Assembly (NCBI RefSeq): GCF_018881795.1
Contig: NZ_JACVPQ010000001.1
Location: 883,376 to 947,375, forward strand
Direction of reading: 5' to 3'
DNA: 64,000 bases
Source of the DNA: Polynucleobacter sp. MWH-Jannik1A5
GTDB lineage: Bacteria; Pseudomonadota; Gammaproteobacteria; Burkholderiales; Burkholderiaceae
Shown one piece after another: positions 13,036 through 24,087 of this stretch (position 1 is the stretch's first letter; every line of letters starts with the position of its first letter). The position numbers and the translations under genes are program-made. The notes under the pieces were generated by a model that made no database searches, was not told the DNA's origin, and saw only the letters and a list, made by a program, of their open reading frames with translations.

Positions 13036-16000
13036 ATGAAAGCATTGCTCGATTTATTTAAGCAAACGCAGGGCGAAGAGCAGTTTGATGTCATCAAAAT
13101 TGGTCTCGCATCTCCTGAGAAAATTCGCTCATGGTCTTTTGGTGAAGTACGCAAACCAGAAACCATCAACTACCGGACTTTTAAGCCCGAGCGTGATGGT
13201 TTGTTCTGCGCCAAGATTTTTGGACCAACCAAAGACTACGAGTGCTTATGCGGTAAGTACAAGCGCTTAAAGTTCCGTGGCGTAATCTGCGAGAAGTGCG
13301 GCGTTGAAGTTACTCTCGCTAAGGTTCGTCGTGAGCGCATGGGCCACATTGAATTGGCAGCCCCTGTAGCGCACATCTGGTTCTTGAAGTCCCTGCCATC
13401 CCGTTTGGGCATGGTTCTCGATATGACATTGCGTGATATCGAGCGCGTTCTCTACTTTGAAGCATATGTAGTAGTTGATCCTGGCATGACTCCTGAAGGC
13501 GCGATGAAGCGCGGTCAGATCATGTCTGAAGACGAGTACATTGCTAAGACTGAAGAGTATGGTGACGGTGCGTTCACTGCCATCATGGGCGCGGAAGGTA
13601 TTCGTGATCTCTTGCGTTCGATTGACATCGATCGTGAAGTAGAGACCATTCGTGCTGACTTGAAAGCTACTGGTAGCGATGCCAAGATCAAGAAATACGC
13701 TAAGCGCTTAAAAGTGCTCGAGGCGTTCCAGACTTCAGGTATTAAGCCTGACTGGATGATCATGGAAGTATTGCCAGTATTGCCACCTGAATTGCGCCCA
13801 TTGGTGCCATTGGATGGCGGTCGCTTTGCTACCTCCGATTTGAACGACCTTTATCGTCGCGTGATTAACCGTAATAACCGTTTAAAGCGTTTGTTAGAGT
13901 TGCGCGCCCCAGAGATCATCGTTCGTAACGAAAAACGTATGTTGCAAGAAGCGGTTGACTCATTGCTCGACAACGGTCGTCGCGGTAAGGCTATGACTGG
14001 CGCTAATAAGCGTCCTCTCAAGTCCTTGGCTGAGATGATTAAAGGTAAGAGCGGTCGTTTCCGTCAAAACTTGTTGGGTAAACGTGTTGACTACTCAGGT
14101 CGTTCAGTCATCGTGGTTGGACCTACATTGAAATTGCATCAGTGCGGCTTACCAAAATTGATGGCCTTGGAATTATTCAAGCCATTCATTTTTAACAAGC
14201 TTGAGACTTTGGGAATTGCAACCACTATCAAGGCTGCGAAGAAAGAAGTTGAAAGCCAGACTCCAATCGTTTGGGACATTCTCGAAGAAGTGATTCGTGA
14301 ACATCCAATCATGTTGAACCGTGCGCCTACATTGCACCGTCTCGGTATTCAGGCCTTCGAGCCAATGCTGATTGAAGGTAAAGCAATCCAATTGCACCCA
14401 TTAGTCTGCGCGGCATTTAACGCCGACTTTGACGGTGACCAAATGGCGGTTCACGTTCCTTTGTCGCTCGAAGCGCAAATGGAAGCACGTACATTGATGT
14501 TGGCTTCGAACAACGTATTGTTCCCAGCTAACGGCGAACCATCAATCGTTCCTTCACAGGACGTGGTGTTGGGTCTGTACTACGCTACACGTGACAAGAT
14601 CAACGGTAAGGGCGAAGGCATGGTTTTCGCCAACATTACTGAAGTAGTACGTGCATACGAAGCAGGTCAAGTTGAATTGGCTTCTCGTGTTGCTGTGCGT
14701 ATTACTGAGTATGAGATCGTGGATAAGAAGGCAGAAGGCGATGCGCGTTTTGCTGAGAAGACCAAGATCTATCAAACATCAGTTGGCCGTGCAATCTTGT
14801 CTGAGATTTTGCCTAAAGGTATGTCTTTCGAGGAAATCAACAAGCCTTTAAAGAAAAAAGAAATCTCACGTTTGATCAACACATCATTCCGTAAGTGCGG
14901 TTTGCGTGAAACAGTCATTTTTGCAGACCGTCTCTTGCAGTCTGGTTTCCGTTTGGCAACCAATGCTGGTATCTCTGTTGCGATCGACGATATGTTGATC
15001 CCAACATCTAAAGAGCGCATCATCACCGAAGCTTCTGCCAAGGTTAAAGAGTATGACAAGCAGTTCATGTCAGGTCTCGTAACCAATCAAGAACGTTATA
15101 ACAACGTGGTTGATATTTGGGGTGCCGCAGGCGACCAAGTTGGTAAGGCGATGATGGATGAGTTGTCACACGTTGACGTACTCGACCGCAACGGTAAGAC
15201 TGTTCGTCAAGAATCCTTTAACTCCATCTACATGATGGCGGATTCTGGTGCGCGTGGATCTGCAGCGCAGATTCGTCAGTTAGCTGGTATGCGTGGTTTG
15301 ATGGCTAAGCCTGATGGCTCCATCATTGAAACCCCAATTACTGCGAACTTCCGTGAAGGCTTGAACGTGTTGCAGTACTTCATCTCAACCCACGGTGCTC
15401 GTAAAGGTCTGGCTGATACAGCATTGAAGACAGCGAACTCTGGTTACTTGACACGTCGTTTGTGCGACGTTACTCAAGATCTCGTGGTGATCGAAGAGGA
15501 TTGCGGCGCGACTACTGGCGTAACGATGAAGGCGCTTGTTGAAGGCGGCGAGATTATCGAAGCATTACGTGACCGTATTTTGGGTCGTGTATGTATCGGT
15601 GACATCGTTCACCCTGACACACAAGAAGTGATCGTTCCTAACGATACATTGCTTGATGAAGATCACGTTGATCAAATCGTTGCATTAGGCATCGACGAAG
15701 TTAAAGTTCGCACAGTATTGTCTTGCTTAACTCGCTTTGGCTTGTGCGCTAAGTGCTACGGACGTGATCTAGGTCGCGGTGGTTTGGTTAACGTTGGTGA
15801 GGCAGTTGGTGTTATCGCTGCTCAGTCGATCGGTGAGCCAGGCACACAGTTGACTATGCGTACCTTCCACATCGGTGGTGCAGCGTCACGCGCCTTGGTT
15901 GCAAGCAATATTGAAGCCAAATCTAACGGTGCTTTGAAGTTCTCCGGCACGATGCGTGTTGTGAAGAACGCGAAGGGTGAACAGATCGTGATTTCACGTT

Positions 16001-17298
16001 CTGGCGAAGCCTTGATCGTTGATGAGAATGGTCGCGAGCGCGAGCGTCATAAAGTTCCTTACGGCGCAACTCTCTTGTTGAAAGAAGATGCGGCTGTTAA
16101 GGCTGGCGCAAGCTTAGCAACTTGGGATCCATTAACACGCCCGATTATTTCTGAGTACGCTGGTATCGCTCGCTTCGACAACGTCGAAGAAGGTGTAACT
16201 GTTGCTAAGCAGGTTGACGAAGTTACCGGTCTTTCCACTTTGGTGGTGATTGACGGTAAGCGTCGTTCAGCGGCAAGCAAAGGCGTTCGCCCAATGATCA
16301 ACTTGGTTGATGAAAAGGGCAATGAAGTCATGATCGCTGGTACTGATCATCCAGTAAACATTGGCCTCCAGGTAGGCGCTTTGATTACCGTTAAAGATGG
16401 TCAGAAGGTTGAAGTCGGTGAAGTATTGGCACGTATTCCAATCGAATCACAGAAGACTCGCGACATTACCGGTGGTTTGCCACGCGTTGCAGAATTGTTC
16501 GAAGCACGTTCACCAAAAGATGCAGCTGTATTGGCGAAAGTTACTGGAACAGTTTCCTTCGGTAAAGAAACCAAAGGTAAACAACGTTTGGTGATTACCG
16601 ATATGGACGGTGAAGCTAATGAATTCTTGATTCCTAAAGAGAAACAAGTTCTCGTTCACGACGGTCAAGTTGTGAACAAGGGCGAGATGATTGTGGAAGG
16701 CCCTGCTGATCCACACGACATCTTGACTCTCAAAGGTATCGAAGAGTTGGCAATCTACATCGTTGACGAAGTTCAAGACGTTTACCGTCTCCAGGGTGTG
16801 AAGATCAATGACAAGCACATTGAAGTTATCGTGCGTCAGATGTTGCGTCGTGTTCAGGTAACTGATCCAGGCGACACATCATTCATCACTGGTGAGCAAG
16901 TTGAGCGTTCTAAGTTGTATGACGCTAACGATGCAGTGATCGCCCAAGGTAAGCACCCAGCTCAGTTCGATAACGTGTTGCTAGGTATTACTAAGGCATC
17001 CTTGTCGACCGACAGCTTCATTTCAGCGGCTTCTTTCCAAGAAACCACCCGTGTATTGACCGAAGCCGCAATTATGGGCAAGACCGATACACTCCGTGGC
17101 CTCAAGGAAAACGTCATTATTGGTCGTCTGATCCCTGCTGGTACCGGCTTGTCTTATCGCCGTGCACGCAAGGTCAGAGAGCAATTCGAGCGAGATCGCG
17201 CTCAAATGATTGCCGCCGAAGAGGAAGCAATGGCCAATATGCCTGTAGAAATCGAGGCTGAAGTCGTTGCTCCTGCTGGGGAGGCTGATCCAAGCTAA
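13036..17298 (+). CDS. rpoC: RNA polymerase subunit beta'
   Basis: RpoC is the catalytic clamp subunit. The chosen ATG at 13036 gives MKALLDLF, the usual family start, and lies 1 base after the rpoB stop. An in-frame upstream start at 13009 would overlap rpoB and is less likely. The protein has 1420 residues. The N-terminal zinc site is C70, C72, C85, C88. The active-site motif NADFDGD spans residues 462-468, with three Mg-binding aspartates. The second zinc cluster lies in the segment [21 protein letters not shown] terminator follows. Confidence 0.98.
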   Translation: MKALLDLFKQTQGEEQFDVIKIGLASPEKIRSWSFGEVRKPETINYRTFKPERDGLFCAKIFGPTKDYECLCGKYKRLKFRGVICEKCGVEVTLAKVRRERMGHIELAAPVAHIWFLKSLPSRLGMVLDMTLRDIERVLYFEAYVVVDPGMTPEGAMKRGQIMSEDEYIAKTEEYGDGAFTAIMGAEGIRDLLRSIDIDREVETIRADLKATGSDAKIKKYAKRLKVLEAFQTSGIKPDWMIMEVLPVLPPELRPLVPLDGGRFATSDLNDLYRRVINRNNRLKRLLELRAPEIIVRNEKRMLQEAVDSLLDNGRRGKAMTGANKRPLKSLAEMIKGKSGRFRQNLLGKRVDYSGRSVIVVGPTLKLHQCGLPKLMALELFKPFIFNKLETLGIATTIKAAKKEVESQTPIVWDILEEVIREHPIMLNRAPTLHRLGIQAFEPMLIEGKAIQLHPLVCAAFNADFDGDQMAVHVPLSLEAQMEARTLMLASNNVLFPANGEPSIVPSQDVVLGLYYATRDKINGKGEGMVFANITEVVRAYEAGQVELASRVAVRITEYEIVDKKAEGDARFAEKTKIYQTSVGRAILSEILPKGMSFEEINKPLKKKEISRLINTSFRKCGLRETVIFADRLLQSGFRLATNAGISVAIDDMLIPTSKERIITEASAKVKEYDKQFMSGLVTNQERYNNVVDIWGAAGDQVGKAMMDELSHVDVLDRNGKTVRQESFNSIYMMADSGARGSAAQIRQLAGMRGLMAKPDGSIIETPITANFREGLNVLQYFISTHGARKGLADTALKTANSGYLTRRLCDVTQDLVVIEEDCGATTGVTMKALVEGGEIIEALRDRILGRVCIGDIVHPDTQEVIVPNDTLLDEDHVDQIVALGIDEVKVRTVLSCLTRFGLCAKCYGRDLGRGGLVNVGEAVGVIAAQSIGEPGTQLTMRTFHIGGAASRALVASNIEAKSNGALKFSGTMRVVKNAKGEQIVISRSGEALIVDENGRERERHKVPYGATLLLKEDAAVKAGASLATWDPLTRPIISEYAGIARFDNVEEGVTVAKQVDEVTGLSTLVVIDGKRRSAASKGVRPMINLVDEKGNEVMIAGTDHPVNIGLQVGALITVKDGQKVEVGEVLARIPIESQKTRDITGGLPRVAELFEARSPKDAAVLAKVTGTVSFGKETKGKQRLVITDMDGEANEFLIPKEKQVLVHDGQVVNKGEMIVEGPADPHDILTLKGIEELAIYIVDEVQDVYRLQGVKINDKHIEVIVRQMLRRVQVTDPGDTSFITGEQVERSKLYDANDAVIAQGKHPAQFDNVLLGITKASLSTDSFISAASFQETTRVLTEAAIMGKTDTLRGLKENVIIGRLIPAGTGLSYRRARKVREQFERDRAQMIAAEEEAMANMPVEIEAEVVAPAGEADPS

Positions 17299-17308
17299 TT
17301 TGGTAATT

Positions 17309-17332
17309 CTGGCCAGAAATGGCCAGTTTTTT
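17309..17332 (+). terminator. rpoBC terminator
   Basis: A 7-bp stem (17309-17315 with 17320-17326) with a GAAA loop is followed by six T residues, 10 bases after the rpoC stop. It separates the rpoBC transcript from the str operon, whose promoter starts at 17343. Confidence 0.88.
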
Positions 17333-17342
17333 CCCCATTTGG

Positions 17343-17371
17343 TTGACGGAAAAGGCTGGCCAAGCTAGAAT
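17343..17371 (+). promoter_or_regulatory. Promoter of the str operon
   Basis: TTGACG (17343-17348, five of six matches to consensus) and TAGAAT (17366-17371, five of six) are separated by the ideal 17 bases. The predicted start is near 17378, leaving a leader of about 98 bases before rpsL. The position directly after the rpoBC terminator supports it. Confidence 0.82.
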
Positions 17372-17475
17372 GCTGAGTTCTACTGATTCAGAAGAGGGTC
17401 TTTTTGACCTAGAAATTCTCTAAGTCATTGATTTTCTTGAAGAAAGCAACAAAGAAGTACTAACCGAGCTATTTT

Positions 17476-17856
17476 ATGCCAACAATTAATCAATTAATAC
17501 GCAAGCCAAGATCCAGGCTTATCGTTAAAAGCAAGAGCCCTGCACTGGAAAACAGTCCGCAGCGCCGTGGTGTTTGTACACGTGTGTACACCACTACTCC
17601 TAAAAAGCCTAACTCTGCGCTTCGTAAAGTAGCCAAAGTTCGCTTAACCAATGGTTTTGAAGTGATTTCATACATTGGCGGTGAAGGCCATAACCTCCAG
17701 GAACACTCAGTAGTGTTGATTCGTGGTGGTCGTGTAAAGGATTTGCCAGGTGTTCGTTACCACATCGTTCGTGGCTCACTTGACTTGCAAGGTGTTAAAG
17801 ACCGTAAGCAATCACGTTCCAAGTACGGTGCTAAGCGCGCTAAGAAATCTGCTTAA
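17476..17856 (+). CDS. rpsL: 30S ribosomal protein S12
   Basis: S12 monitors codon-anticodon pairing at the decoding centre and is the classic site of streptomycin resistance. The 126-residue protein has the conserved [17 protein letters not shown] segment with lysine at position 43, the sensitive form. The second resistance region around [10 protein letters not shown] also looks wild type. The ribosome site is weak. A 161-base spacer leads to rpsG, longer than usual. Confidence 0.98.
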   Translation: MPTINQLIRKPRSRLIVKSKSPALENSPQRRGVCTRVYTTTPKKPNSALRKVAKVRLTNGFEVISYIGGEGHNLQEHSVVLIRGGRVKDLPGVRYHIVRGSLDLQGVKDRKQSRSKYGAKRAKKSA

Positions 17857-18017
17857 TCTTTCAATAGATTTTTGCTGAAGTATTTGTAGTAAGTCTTCGT
17901 TTGTCAGACTTTAAAGACAAGTAAGTGGTTGTTCCGTCTAGGAATCTTCTTAGATAGTAGGGCAACCGGAGTGGATGGTTCATGTGAATCATCCCTAACT
18001 GAACTGAAGGAGTAGTT
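17857..18017 (+). promoter_or_regulatory. Structured rpsL-rpsG spacer, possible S7 target
   Basis: Two foldable elements are visible. One pairs GGTTGT near 17926 with GCAACC near 17961, with an inner GTCTA/TAGAT helix. The other is a 10-bp stem with one G-T pair (17973-17982 with 17985-17994), about 10 bases before the AAGGAG site of rpsG. In E. coli, S7 represses the str operon by binding the S12-S7 intercistronic RNA. The same logic is proposed here, but the fold was not compared with the known site. Confidence 0.45.
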
Positions 18018-18488
18018 ATGCCACGTCGTCGTGAAGTTCCCAAACGGGAAATTTTGCCGGATCCAAAATTCGGTAATGTAGAAGTAGCTAAATTCATGAA
18101 CGTCCTCATGTTGGACGGCAAGAAATCGGTTGCAGAGCGTATCGTTTACGGTGCCTTTGACCACATCGAGAAAAAAGCAAACAAAGAACCACTCGAAGTT
18201 TTCTCAACAGCTATGGGCAACGTTAAGCCAATGGTTGAGGTGAAGAGCCGTCGTGTTGGTGGTGCTAACTATCAGGTTCCTGTTGAAGTTCGCCCATCAC
18301 GCCGTTCTGCTTTGGCAATGCGCTGGGTGCGCGAAGCCGCTAAAAAGCGCGGTGAGAAATCCATGGCTCAACGTTTGGCCAATGAATTATTAGAAGCTGC
18401 AGAAGGTCGCGGCGGAGCAATGAAGAAGCGTGAAGAAGTTCACCGTATGGCAGAAGCTAACAAAGCTTTCTCACATTTCCGCTTCTAA
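18018..18488 (+). CDS. rpsG: 30S ribosomal protein S7
   Basis: S7 nucleates assembly of the 30S head and lines the E site. The 156-residue length is standard, with [19 protein letters not shown] at the start and the [17 protein letters not shown] core near residue 80. A strong GAAGGAG site lies before the ATG. fusA follows after 27 bases. In E. coli it is the translational repressor of its operon. Confidence 0.98.
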   Translation: MPRRREVPKREILPDPKFGNVEVAKFMNVLMLDGKKSVAERIVYGAFDHIEKKANKEPLEVFSTAMGNVKPMVEVKSRRVGGANYQVPVEVRPSRRSALAMRWVREAAKKRGEKSMAQRLANELLEAAEGRGGAMKKREEVHRMAEANKAFSHFRF

Positions 18489-18515
18489 TCAAATAGTAAA
18501 GAAAAGGCACCAACA

Positions 18516-20618
18516 GTGGCACGTAAAACCCCTATCGACAAATACCGCAATATCGGTATTTCTGCGCACATTGACGCAGGTAAGACAACAACTACAGAAC
18601 GCGTTTTGTTCTACACCGGTGTTAACCACAAGATCGGTGAAGTGCATGATGGCGCTGCAACCATGGACTGGATGGAGCAAGAGCAAGAGCGTGGTATCAC
18701 GATTACTTCTGCTGCTACTACAACGTTCTGGAAGGGTATGGCTGGTAATTTCCCAGAGCACCGTATCAATATTATTGATACCCCAGGACACGTAGACTTC
18801 ACTATTGAAGTTGAGCGTTCAATGCGTGTTTTGGACGGCGCTTGCATGGTTTACTGTGCGGTAGGTGGTGTACAGCCACAATCTGAAACTGTTTGGCGTC
18901 AAGCTAACAAGTATCAAGTTCCACGTTTAGCATTCGTAAACAAGATGGACCGTACTGGTGCGAATTTCTTCAAGGTCTACGACCAAATGAGAACTCGCCT
19001 TAAAGCGAATCCAATCTTGATCCAAATTCCAATTGGCGCTGAAGAAAACTTCAAAGGCGTTGTGGATTTGGTGAAAATGAAGGCCATCTATTGGGATGAG
19101 GCTTCACAAGGTACTAAATTTACTTACGAAGAGATCCCTGCTGAATTGCAAGCTTCTGCTGAAGAGTGGCGCGAGAAGATGCTCGAAGCTGCTGCTGAAA
19201 GCTCAGAAGAGTTGATGGAAAAATACCTCGGCGGCGAAGGTTTGACCGAAGAAGAAATCAAAGCAGCATTGCGTCAACGTACTATCGCTAACGAAATCGT
19301 TCCAATGTTGTGTGGAACAGCGTTTAAGAACAAAGGCGTTCAGGCAATGTTGGATGCAGTTGTTGAGTTGTTGCCATCCCCATTAGACGTTCCACCAGTT
19401 CCATGTGAATTGGAAGACGGCACACCTACAACACGTGAAGCGTCTGATAGTGCTAAGTTCTCAGCATTGGCATTTAAGATCATGACTGACCCATTCGTTG
19501 GTCAGCTCATCTTCTTCCGTGTTTACTCAGGTGTAATGAAATCTGGCGACACAATCTACAACCCAATTAAGGGCAAGAAAGAACGTGTTGGTCGTTTGTT
19601 GCAGATGCATGCAAACGAACGTGAAGAAATTAAAGAAGTATTCGCTGGCGATATCGCAGCTGCGGTTGGTTTGAAAGACGCAACCACAGGTGAAACATTG
19701 TGTGATCCAGATAGCATCGTTATTTTGGAGCGCATGGTATTCCCAGAGCCAGTGATCTCTCAAGCTGTTGAGCCTAAGACAAAAGCTGACCAAGAAAAAA
19801 TGGGTCTTGCCTTGAATCGCTTGGCACAAGAAGATCCTTCTTTCCGCGTGAAGACTGACGAAGAATCAGGCCAAACAATTATTTCCGGTATGGGCGAGCT
19901 CCACTTGGAAATTTTAGTTGACCGTATGAAGCGTGAATTCGGTGTTGAAGCAACTGTTGGTAAGCCACAAGTTGCGTACCGTGAAACGATTCGTAAAGTT
20001 TGCGAAGAGATCGAAGGTAAATTCGTTAAGCAGTCTGGTGGCCGCGGTCAATACGGACACGTGGTATTGAAGTTAGAGCCACAAGCCCCAGGAAAAGGTT
20101 TTGAATTCGTTGACGCTATTAAGGGCGGTGTAGTTCCACGTGAATACATTCCTGCAGTAGAAAAAGGCATCATCGAAACATTGAACTCCGGTATTTTGGC
20201 TGGCTATCCAGTTGTTGATATCAAAGCAACATTGTTCTTCGGTTCATACCATGACGTTGACTCCAATGAAAACGCATTTAAGATGGCGGGTTCTATGGCG
20301 TTCAAGGACGGTATGCGTAAAGCGGCCCCTGTGTTGCTTGAACCGATGATGGCTGTTGAAGTAGAAACACCAGAAGATTTCATGGGTAACGTAATGGGTG
20401 ACCTCTCATCCCGTCGCGGTATTTTGCAAGGTATGGATGACATTCCAGGCGGCGGTAAGATCGTTCGCGCTGAAGTGCCGTTGGCAGAGATGTTTGGTTA
20501 CTCAACTGGCTTGCGCTCGTTGACCCAAGGTCGCGCTACCTACACCATGGAATTTAAGCATTATTCCGAAGCACCGAAGAACGTTGCTGAAGCAGTTATG
20601 GCTGCTAAAGCGAAGTAA
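18516..20618 (+). CDS. fusA: Elongation factor G
   Basis: EF-G is the GTPase that drives translocation and, with RRF, ribosome recycling. The start is GTG ([22 protein letters not shown] after Met). The 700 residues include the P-loop [10 protein letters not shown], the switch motif DTPGHVDF and the specificity motif NKMD, followed by domains II-V. An AAGG element precedes the start. It lies between rpsG and tufB, as in the classic str operon. Confidence 0.98.
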   Translation: MARKTPIDKYRNIGISAHIDAGKTTTTERVLFYTGVNHKIGEVHDGAATMDWMEQEQERGITITSAATTTFWKGMAGNFPEHRINIIDTPGHVDFTIEVERSMRVLDGACMVYCAVGGVQPQSETVWRQANKYQVPRLAFVNKMDRTGANFFKVYDQMRTRLKANPILIQIPIGAEENFKGVVDLVKMKAIYWDEASQGTKFTYEEIPAELQASAEEWREKMLEAAAESSEELMEKYLGGEGLTEEEIKAALRQRTIANEIVPMLCGTAFKNKGVQAMLDAVVELLPSPLDVPPVPCELEDGTPTTREASDSAKFSALAFKIMTDPFVGQLIFFRVYSGVMKSGDTIYNPIKGKKERVGRLLQMHANEREEIKEVFAGDIAAAVGLKDATTGETLCDPDSIVILERMVFPEPVISQAVEPKTKADQEKMGLALNRLAQEDPSFRVKTDEESGQTIISGMGELHLEILVDRMKREFGVEATVGKPQVAYRETIRKVCEEIEGKFVKQSGGRGQYGHVVLKLEPQAPGKGFEFVDAIKGGVVPREYIPAVEKGIIETLNSGILAGYPVVDIKATLFFGSYHDVDSNENAFKMAGSMAFKDGMRKAAPVLLEPMMAVEVETPEDFMGNVMGDLSSRRGILQGMDDIPGGGKIVRAEVPLAEMFGYSTGLRSLTQGRATYTMEFKHYSEAPKNVAEAVMAAKAK

Positions 20619-20668
20619 TTTATCCACATTAATTTTGAATATTGACTAGCTAAAGAAGGCAGACAAAA

Positions 20669-21859
20669 ATGGCAAAAGAAAAGTTCGAGCGGACAAAACC
20701 GCACGTAAACGTAGGCACCATCGGTCACGTTGACCACGGTAAAACCACATTGACAGCAGCAATCGCAACCGTGCTTTCTAAAGCATTCGGTGGCGAAGCG
20801 AAAGCATACGATCAGATCGATGCTGCTCCAGAAGAAAAAGCACGTGGTATTACGATTAATACTGCGCACGTTGAGTATGAGACAGCTAACCGTCACTATG
20901 CTCACGTCGATTGCCCAGGACATGCTGACTACGTTAAGAACATGATTACTGGTGCTGCTCAGATGGACGGCGCAATTTTAGTTTGCTCTGCTGCTGACGG
21001 CCCAATGCCACAAACTCGTGAGCACATCCTCTTGGCACGCCAAGTGGGCGTTCCTTACATCGTAGTGTTCTTGAACAAGTGCGACATGGTTGATGACGCT
21101 GAATTGCTCGAGTTAGTTGAAATGGAAGTTCGTGAGCTTCTGTCTAAGTACAACTTCCCTGGCGATGACACACCAATCATCCAAGGTTCTGCTAAGTTAG
21201 CGCTCGAAGGCGACGAAGGCCCATTGGGTAAAGAAGCCATCATGAAATTGGCTGAAGCATTAGACACCTACATCCCAACTCCAGAGCGTGCTGTTGACGG
21301 CGCGTTCTTGATGCCAGTAGAAGACGTGTTCTCTATCTCCGGTCGCGGTACTGTTGTTACAGGCCGTATCGAGCGCGGTATCGTTAAGGTTGGTGAAGAG
21401 ATCGAAATCATCGGTATCAAACCAACACTCAAGACCACTTGTACTGGTGTTGAAATGTTCCGCAAATTGCTCGACCAAGGTCAAGCAGGCGATAACGTTG
21501 GTATCTTGTTACGCGGTACAAAACGTGAAGAAGTTGAGCGCGGCCAAGTATTGGCTAAGCCAGGTTCAATCACCCCACATACTCACTTTACAGCCGAGGT
21601 TTACATCTTGGGTAAAGACGAAGGTGGTCGTCATACTCCATTCTTTAACAACTATCGTCCACAGTTTTACTTCCGCACTACGGACGTAACTGGTTCAATC
21701 GAGTTGCCAAAAGACAAAGAAATGGTAATGCCTGGTGATAACGTAACAATTACCGTAAAACTCATCGCTCCTATCGCGATGGAAGAAGGTTTACGTTTTG
21801 CGATCCGTGAAGGTGGCCGTACTGTTGGCGCCGGCGTGGTTGCAAAGATTTTGGCTTAA
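20669..21859 (+). CDS. tufB: Elongation factor Tu, copy 2
   Basis: This is the second gene for EF-Tu. The encoded 396 residues are the same as those at 3851-5041, and the DNA also looks the same throughout the reading frame, including third codon positions. The upstream sequence matches only over the last few bases before the ATG and the downstream sequence diverges right after the stop. It closes the str operon behind fusA (50 bases). Two tuf genes kept identical by gene conversion are common in proteobacteria. Confidence 0.99.
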   Translation: MAKEKFERTKPHVNVGTIGHVDHGKTTLTAAIATVLSKAFGGEAKAYDQIDAAPEEKARGITINTAHVEYETANRHYAHVDCPGHADYVKNMITGAAQMDGAILVCSAADGPMPQTREHILLARQVGVPYIVVFLNKCDMVDDAELLELVEMEVRELLSKYNFPGDDTPIIQGSAKLALEGDEGPLGKEAIMKLAEALDTYIPTPERAVDGAFLMPVEDVFSISGRGTVVTGRIERGIVKVGEEIEIIGIKPTLKTTCTGVEMFRKLLDQGQAGDNVGILLRGTKREEVERGQVLAKPGSITPHTHFTAEVYILGKDEGGRHTPFFNNYRPQFYFRTTDVTGSIELPKDKEMVMPGDNVTITVKLIAPIAMEEGLRFAIREGGRTVGAGVVAKILA

Positions 21860-21976
21860 GTTTTTACTAGTAATAAATATTTAGCGGTTTGCTAACCGGT
21901 GACATCAGTGCTGCTGATGTCACCGTGCTCTTTAGATGTATAACGTGGCAGCACCACAACGCTCTTTGGAATTAAT
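21860..21976 (+). other. tufB-rpsJ spacer with strong hairpin
   Basis: A perfect 11-bp stem (21898-21908 with 21914-21924) with a five-base loop lies 39 bases after tufB and about 52 bases before rpsJ. It has no T tract, so it is a poor intrinsic terminator. A processing or pausing site, or an L4-type leader element, is possible. No clear promoter was recognised. Confidence 0.55.
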
Positions 21977-22288
21977 ATGCAAAACCAAAAAATTCGTATT
22001 CGCCTTAAAGCATTTGATTACCGTTTAATCGACCAGTCTGCAGCTGAAATCGTTGATACAGCTAAGCGTACTGGTGCAGTTGTTAAGGGTCCAGTACCTT
22101 TGCCAACTCGTATTGAGCGCTTTGATATCTTGCGTTCACCACACGTGAACAAGACATCTCGTGATCAATTAGAGATCCGTACCCACCTCCGTTTGATGGA
22201 TATCGTTGATCCTACAGAGAAAACTGTAGATGCTTTGATGAAATTAGACCTCCCAGCAGGTGTGGACGTCGAAATTAAGTTGCAGTAA
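21977..22288 (+). CDS. rpsJ: 30S ribosomal protein S10
   Basis: S10 is part of the 30S head and, as NusE, pairs with NusB in rRNA antitermination and links NusG to the ribosome. The 103 residues begin [21 protein letters not shown], with the [18 protein letters not shown] loop near residue 55. It is separated from rplC by 197 bases containing a good promoter, so it may be expressed mainly with the str operon rather than as the head of the S10 operon. Confidence 0.98.
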   Translation: MQNQKIRIRLKAFDYRLIDQSAAEIVDTAKRTGAVVKGPVPLPTRIERFDILRSPHVNKTSRDQLEIRTHLRLMDIVDPTEKTVDALMKLDLPAGVDVEIKLQ

Positions 22289-22311
22289 TTTGTTGTTTCC
22301 GGTCTTTTTGC

Positions 22312-22340
22312 TTGTCAAGATCGGTATTTCGGGATAGAAT
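22312..22340 (+). promoter_or_regulatory. Promoter of the S10-operon body (upstream of rplC)
   Basis: TTGTCA (22312-22317, five of six) and TAGAAT (22335-22340, five of six) are 17 bases apart. The -10 box matches that of the str promoter. The predicted start is near 22347, giving a leader of about 140 bases to rplC. Confidence 0.8.
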
Positions 22341-22485
22341 CTAAGGCTTCGCTCAATTATTTGAGCGAAAATCTTAGTTTTATCAGCATCAAAAACGTTG
22401 TAAGTTATTGATTTAGAAGTACTTTTACTTGTAAATCACTTAAATTAATTTTGCCGACCAATCGAAGTCGGCGTGGAGCATGAAT
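22341..22485 (+). promoter_or_regulatory. Leader of rplC with two hairpins
   Basis: A 9-bp hairpin (22348-22356 with 22361-22369) lies at the presumed 5' end of the transcript. A 6-bp hairpin (22453-22458 with 22467-22472) ends 2 bases before the GGAG ribosome site of rplC (22475-22478). The second could mask or present that site. In E. coli, L4 controls the S10 operon through its leader. Here the leader has apparently moved to the rplC side. This is inference. Confidence 0.45.
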
Positions 22486-23142
22486 ATGAGCTTAGGCTTA
22501 ATCGGCCGCAAGGTCGGCATGACCCGTCTATTTACGGACGAAGGGGATTCAATCCCTGTAACCGTAATTGACGTGAGCGACAACAGAATCGCTCAAATCA
22601 AGACCCAGGCAACTGATGGCTATGATGCTATCCAGTTGGCACATGGCACACGTAGAGCTACTCGCGTTACTAAAGCAATGGCTGGTCACTTCGCCAAAGC
22701 TGGTGTGATGGCTGGTAACGGTCTCAACGAATTCCAATTAGACGCAGCAAAAATCGCAGAAATGACACCAGGACAAGTAATTCCTGCTGACACTGCATTT
22801 ACTGCTGGTCAAAAAGTGGACGTACAAGGCGTGTCTATCGGTAAGGGCTACGCAGGTACCATCAAGCGTTATCACTTCGCTTCTGGTCGCGCATCCCACG
22901 GTAACTCACGTTCACATAACGTACCAGGCTCAATCGGTATGGCGCAAGATCCAGGTCGTGTTTTCCCTGGTAAGCGTATGACCGGTCACTTGGGTGATGT
23001 TACACGTACAGTTCAAAATTTAGTCATCGCACGCATTGATGCAGAACGCAATCTCATCATGGTTAAAGGCGCTATTCCAGGTGCCCCAGGCGGTAAAGTT
23101 ATTGTTACTCCAGCGGTTAAAACACCGTTGAAGAAGAAATAA
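22486..23142 (+). CDS. rplC: 50S ribosomal protein L3
   Basis: L3 is an early-assembling protein whose finger reaches the peptidyl-transferase centre. I choose the ATG at 22486 ([14 protein letters not shown], 218 residues) because GGAG at 22475-22478 sits 7 bases away. The ATG at 22480 would be only 1 base from that site. The conserved [14 protein letters not shown] loop and the GKRMTGHLG segment are present. rplD follows after 11 bases. Confidence 0.97.
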   Translation: MSLGLIGRKVGMTRLFTDEGDSIPVTVIDVSDNRIAQIKTQATDGYDAIQLAHGTRRATRVTKAMAGHFAKAGVMAGNGLNEFQLDAAKIAEMTPGQVIPADTAFTAGQKVDVQGVSIGKGYAGTIKRYHFASGRASHGNSRSHNVPGSIGMAQDPGRVFPGKRMTGHLGDVTRTVQNLVIARIDAERNLIMVKGAIPGAPGGKVIVTPAVKTPLKKK

Positions 23143-23153
23143 GGAGAGCGAAT

Positions 23154-23774
23154 ATGGAACTTAAGCTTCTCCAAGACAACGGTACTTTAGGTGCAGGCGT
23201 ACAAGCTTCACCAGAAGTATTCGAACGTGAATATAACGAAGCATTGGTACACCAAGTTGTAGTGGCTTACCAAGCAAATGCACGAAGCGGTAACCGTGCA
23301 CAAAAAGACCGTGAGCAAGTAAAGCACACAACTAAGAAACCTTGGCGTCAAAAAGGTACTGGTCGTGCACGTGCTGGTATGAGCTCTTCCCCGCTGTGGC
23401 GTGGAGGTGGTCGTATATTCCCAAATTCTCCAGAAGAGAATTTCAGCCAGAAAGTAAACAAGAAAATGTACCGCGCTGGTATGAGATCAATTTTGTCTCA
23501 GTTAGCTCGCGAAGGTCGTTTGAATGTTGTTGATCAATTTTCTCTTGACGCTCCAAAGACTAAAGTTTTAGCTGACAAAGTTAAAGCAATGGGCTTGGAT
23601 TCAGTCTTGATTATTGTTGATCAGGTTAGCGAGAACTTGTACTTGGCATCACGTAACTTGCATAAAGTTGCTGTATGTGAGCCACAGCACGCTGATCCAT
23701 TAGCTTTGGTTCAATACAAAAAAGTATTGGTAAGCAAAGCTGCGATCGCAAAAATTGAGGAGTTGCTGAAATGA
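23154..23774 (+). CDS. rplD: 50S ribosomal protein L4
   Basis: L4 lines the nascent-peptide tunnel and in E. coli is the autogenous repressor of the S10 operon. The 206 residues include the extended loop with [15 protein letters not shown] near residues 62-76, which forms the tunnel constriction with L22 and shows no obvious macrolide-resistance change. A strong AAGGAGAG site is present. The stop overlaps the rplW start by 4 bases (ATGA). Confidence 0.98.
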   Translation: MELKLLQDNGTLGAGVQASPEVFEREYNEALVHQVVVAYQANARSGNRAQKDREQVKHTTKKPWRQKGTGRARAGMSSSPLWRGGGRIFPNSPEENFSQKVNKKMYRAGMRSILSQLAREGRLNVVDQFSLDAPKTKVLADKVKAMGLDSVLIIVDQVSENLYLASRNLHKVAVCEPQHADPLALVQYKKVLVSKAAIAKIEELLK

Positions 23775-24085
23775 GCCAAGTCCGTAAAAATGATCACAAC
23801 CTGATGAGGGTTCTGCTTGGACCGGTTATCTCTGAAAAAGCCACTATGGTTGCAGAGAAAAACGAACAAGTAGTTTTCCAAGTAGCTCGCGACGCAAATA
23901 AGAGCGATGTCAAACAGGCAGTTGAGTTGCTCTTTAAGGTGCAAGTTGACTCAGTTCAAATCGTAAATCAAAAGGGTAAGCCAAAGCGCTATGGCCGTTT
24001 TGAAGGTCGTCGTGACCACACTAAGAAGGCCTACGTAAGCTTGAAGCCAGGTCAAGAAATTAACTTTGAAGCGGAGGCGAATTAA
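23771..24085 (+). CDS. rplW: 50S ribosomal protein L23
   Basis: L23 sits at the tunnel exit and is the docking site for trigger factor and SRP. The 104-residue protein starts inside the end of rplD (ATGA overlap), so translation is probably coupled. The [12 protein letters not shown] start region and the [12 protein letters not shown] loop fit the family. rplB follows after 2 bases. Confidence 0.97.
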   Translation: MSQVRKNDHNLMRVLLGPVISEKATMVAEKNEQVVFQVARDANKSDVKQAVELLFKVQVDSVQIVNQKGKPKRYGRFEGRRDHTKKAYVSLKPGQEINFEAEAN

Positions 24086-24087
24086 TC

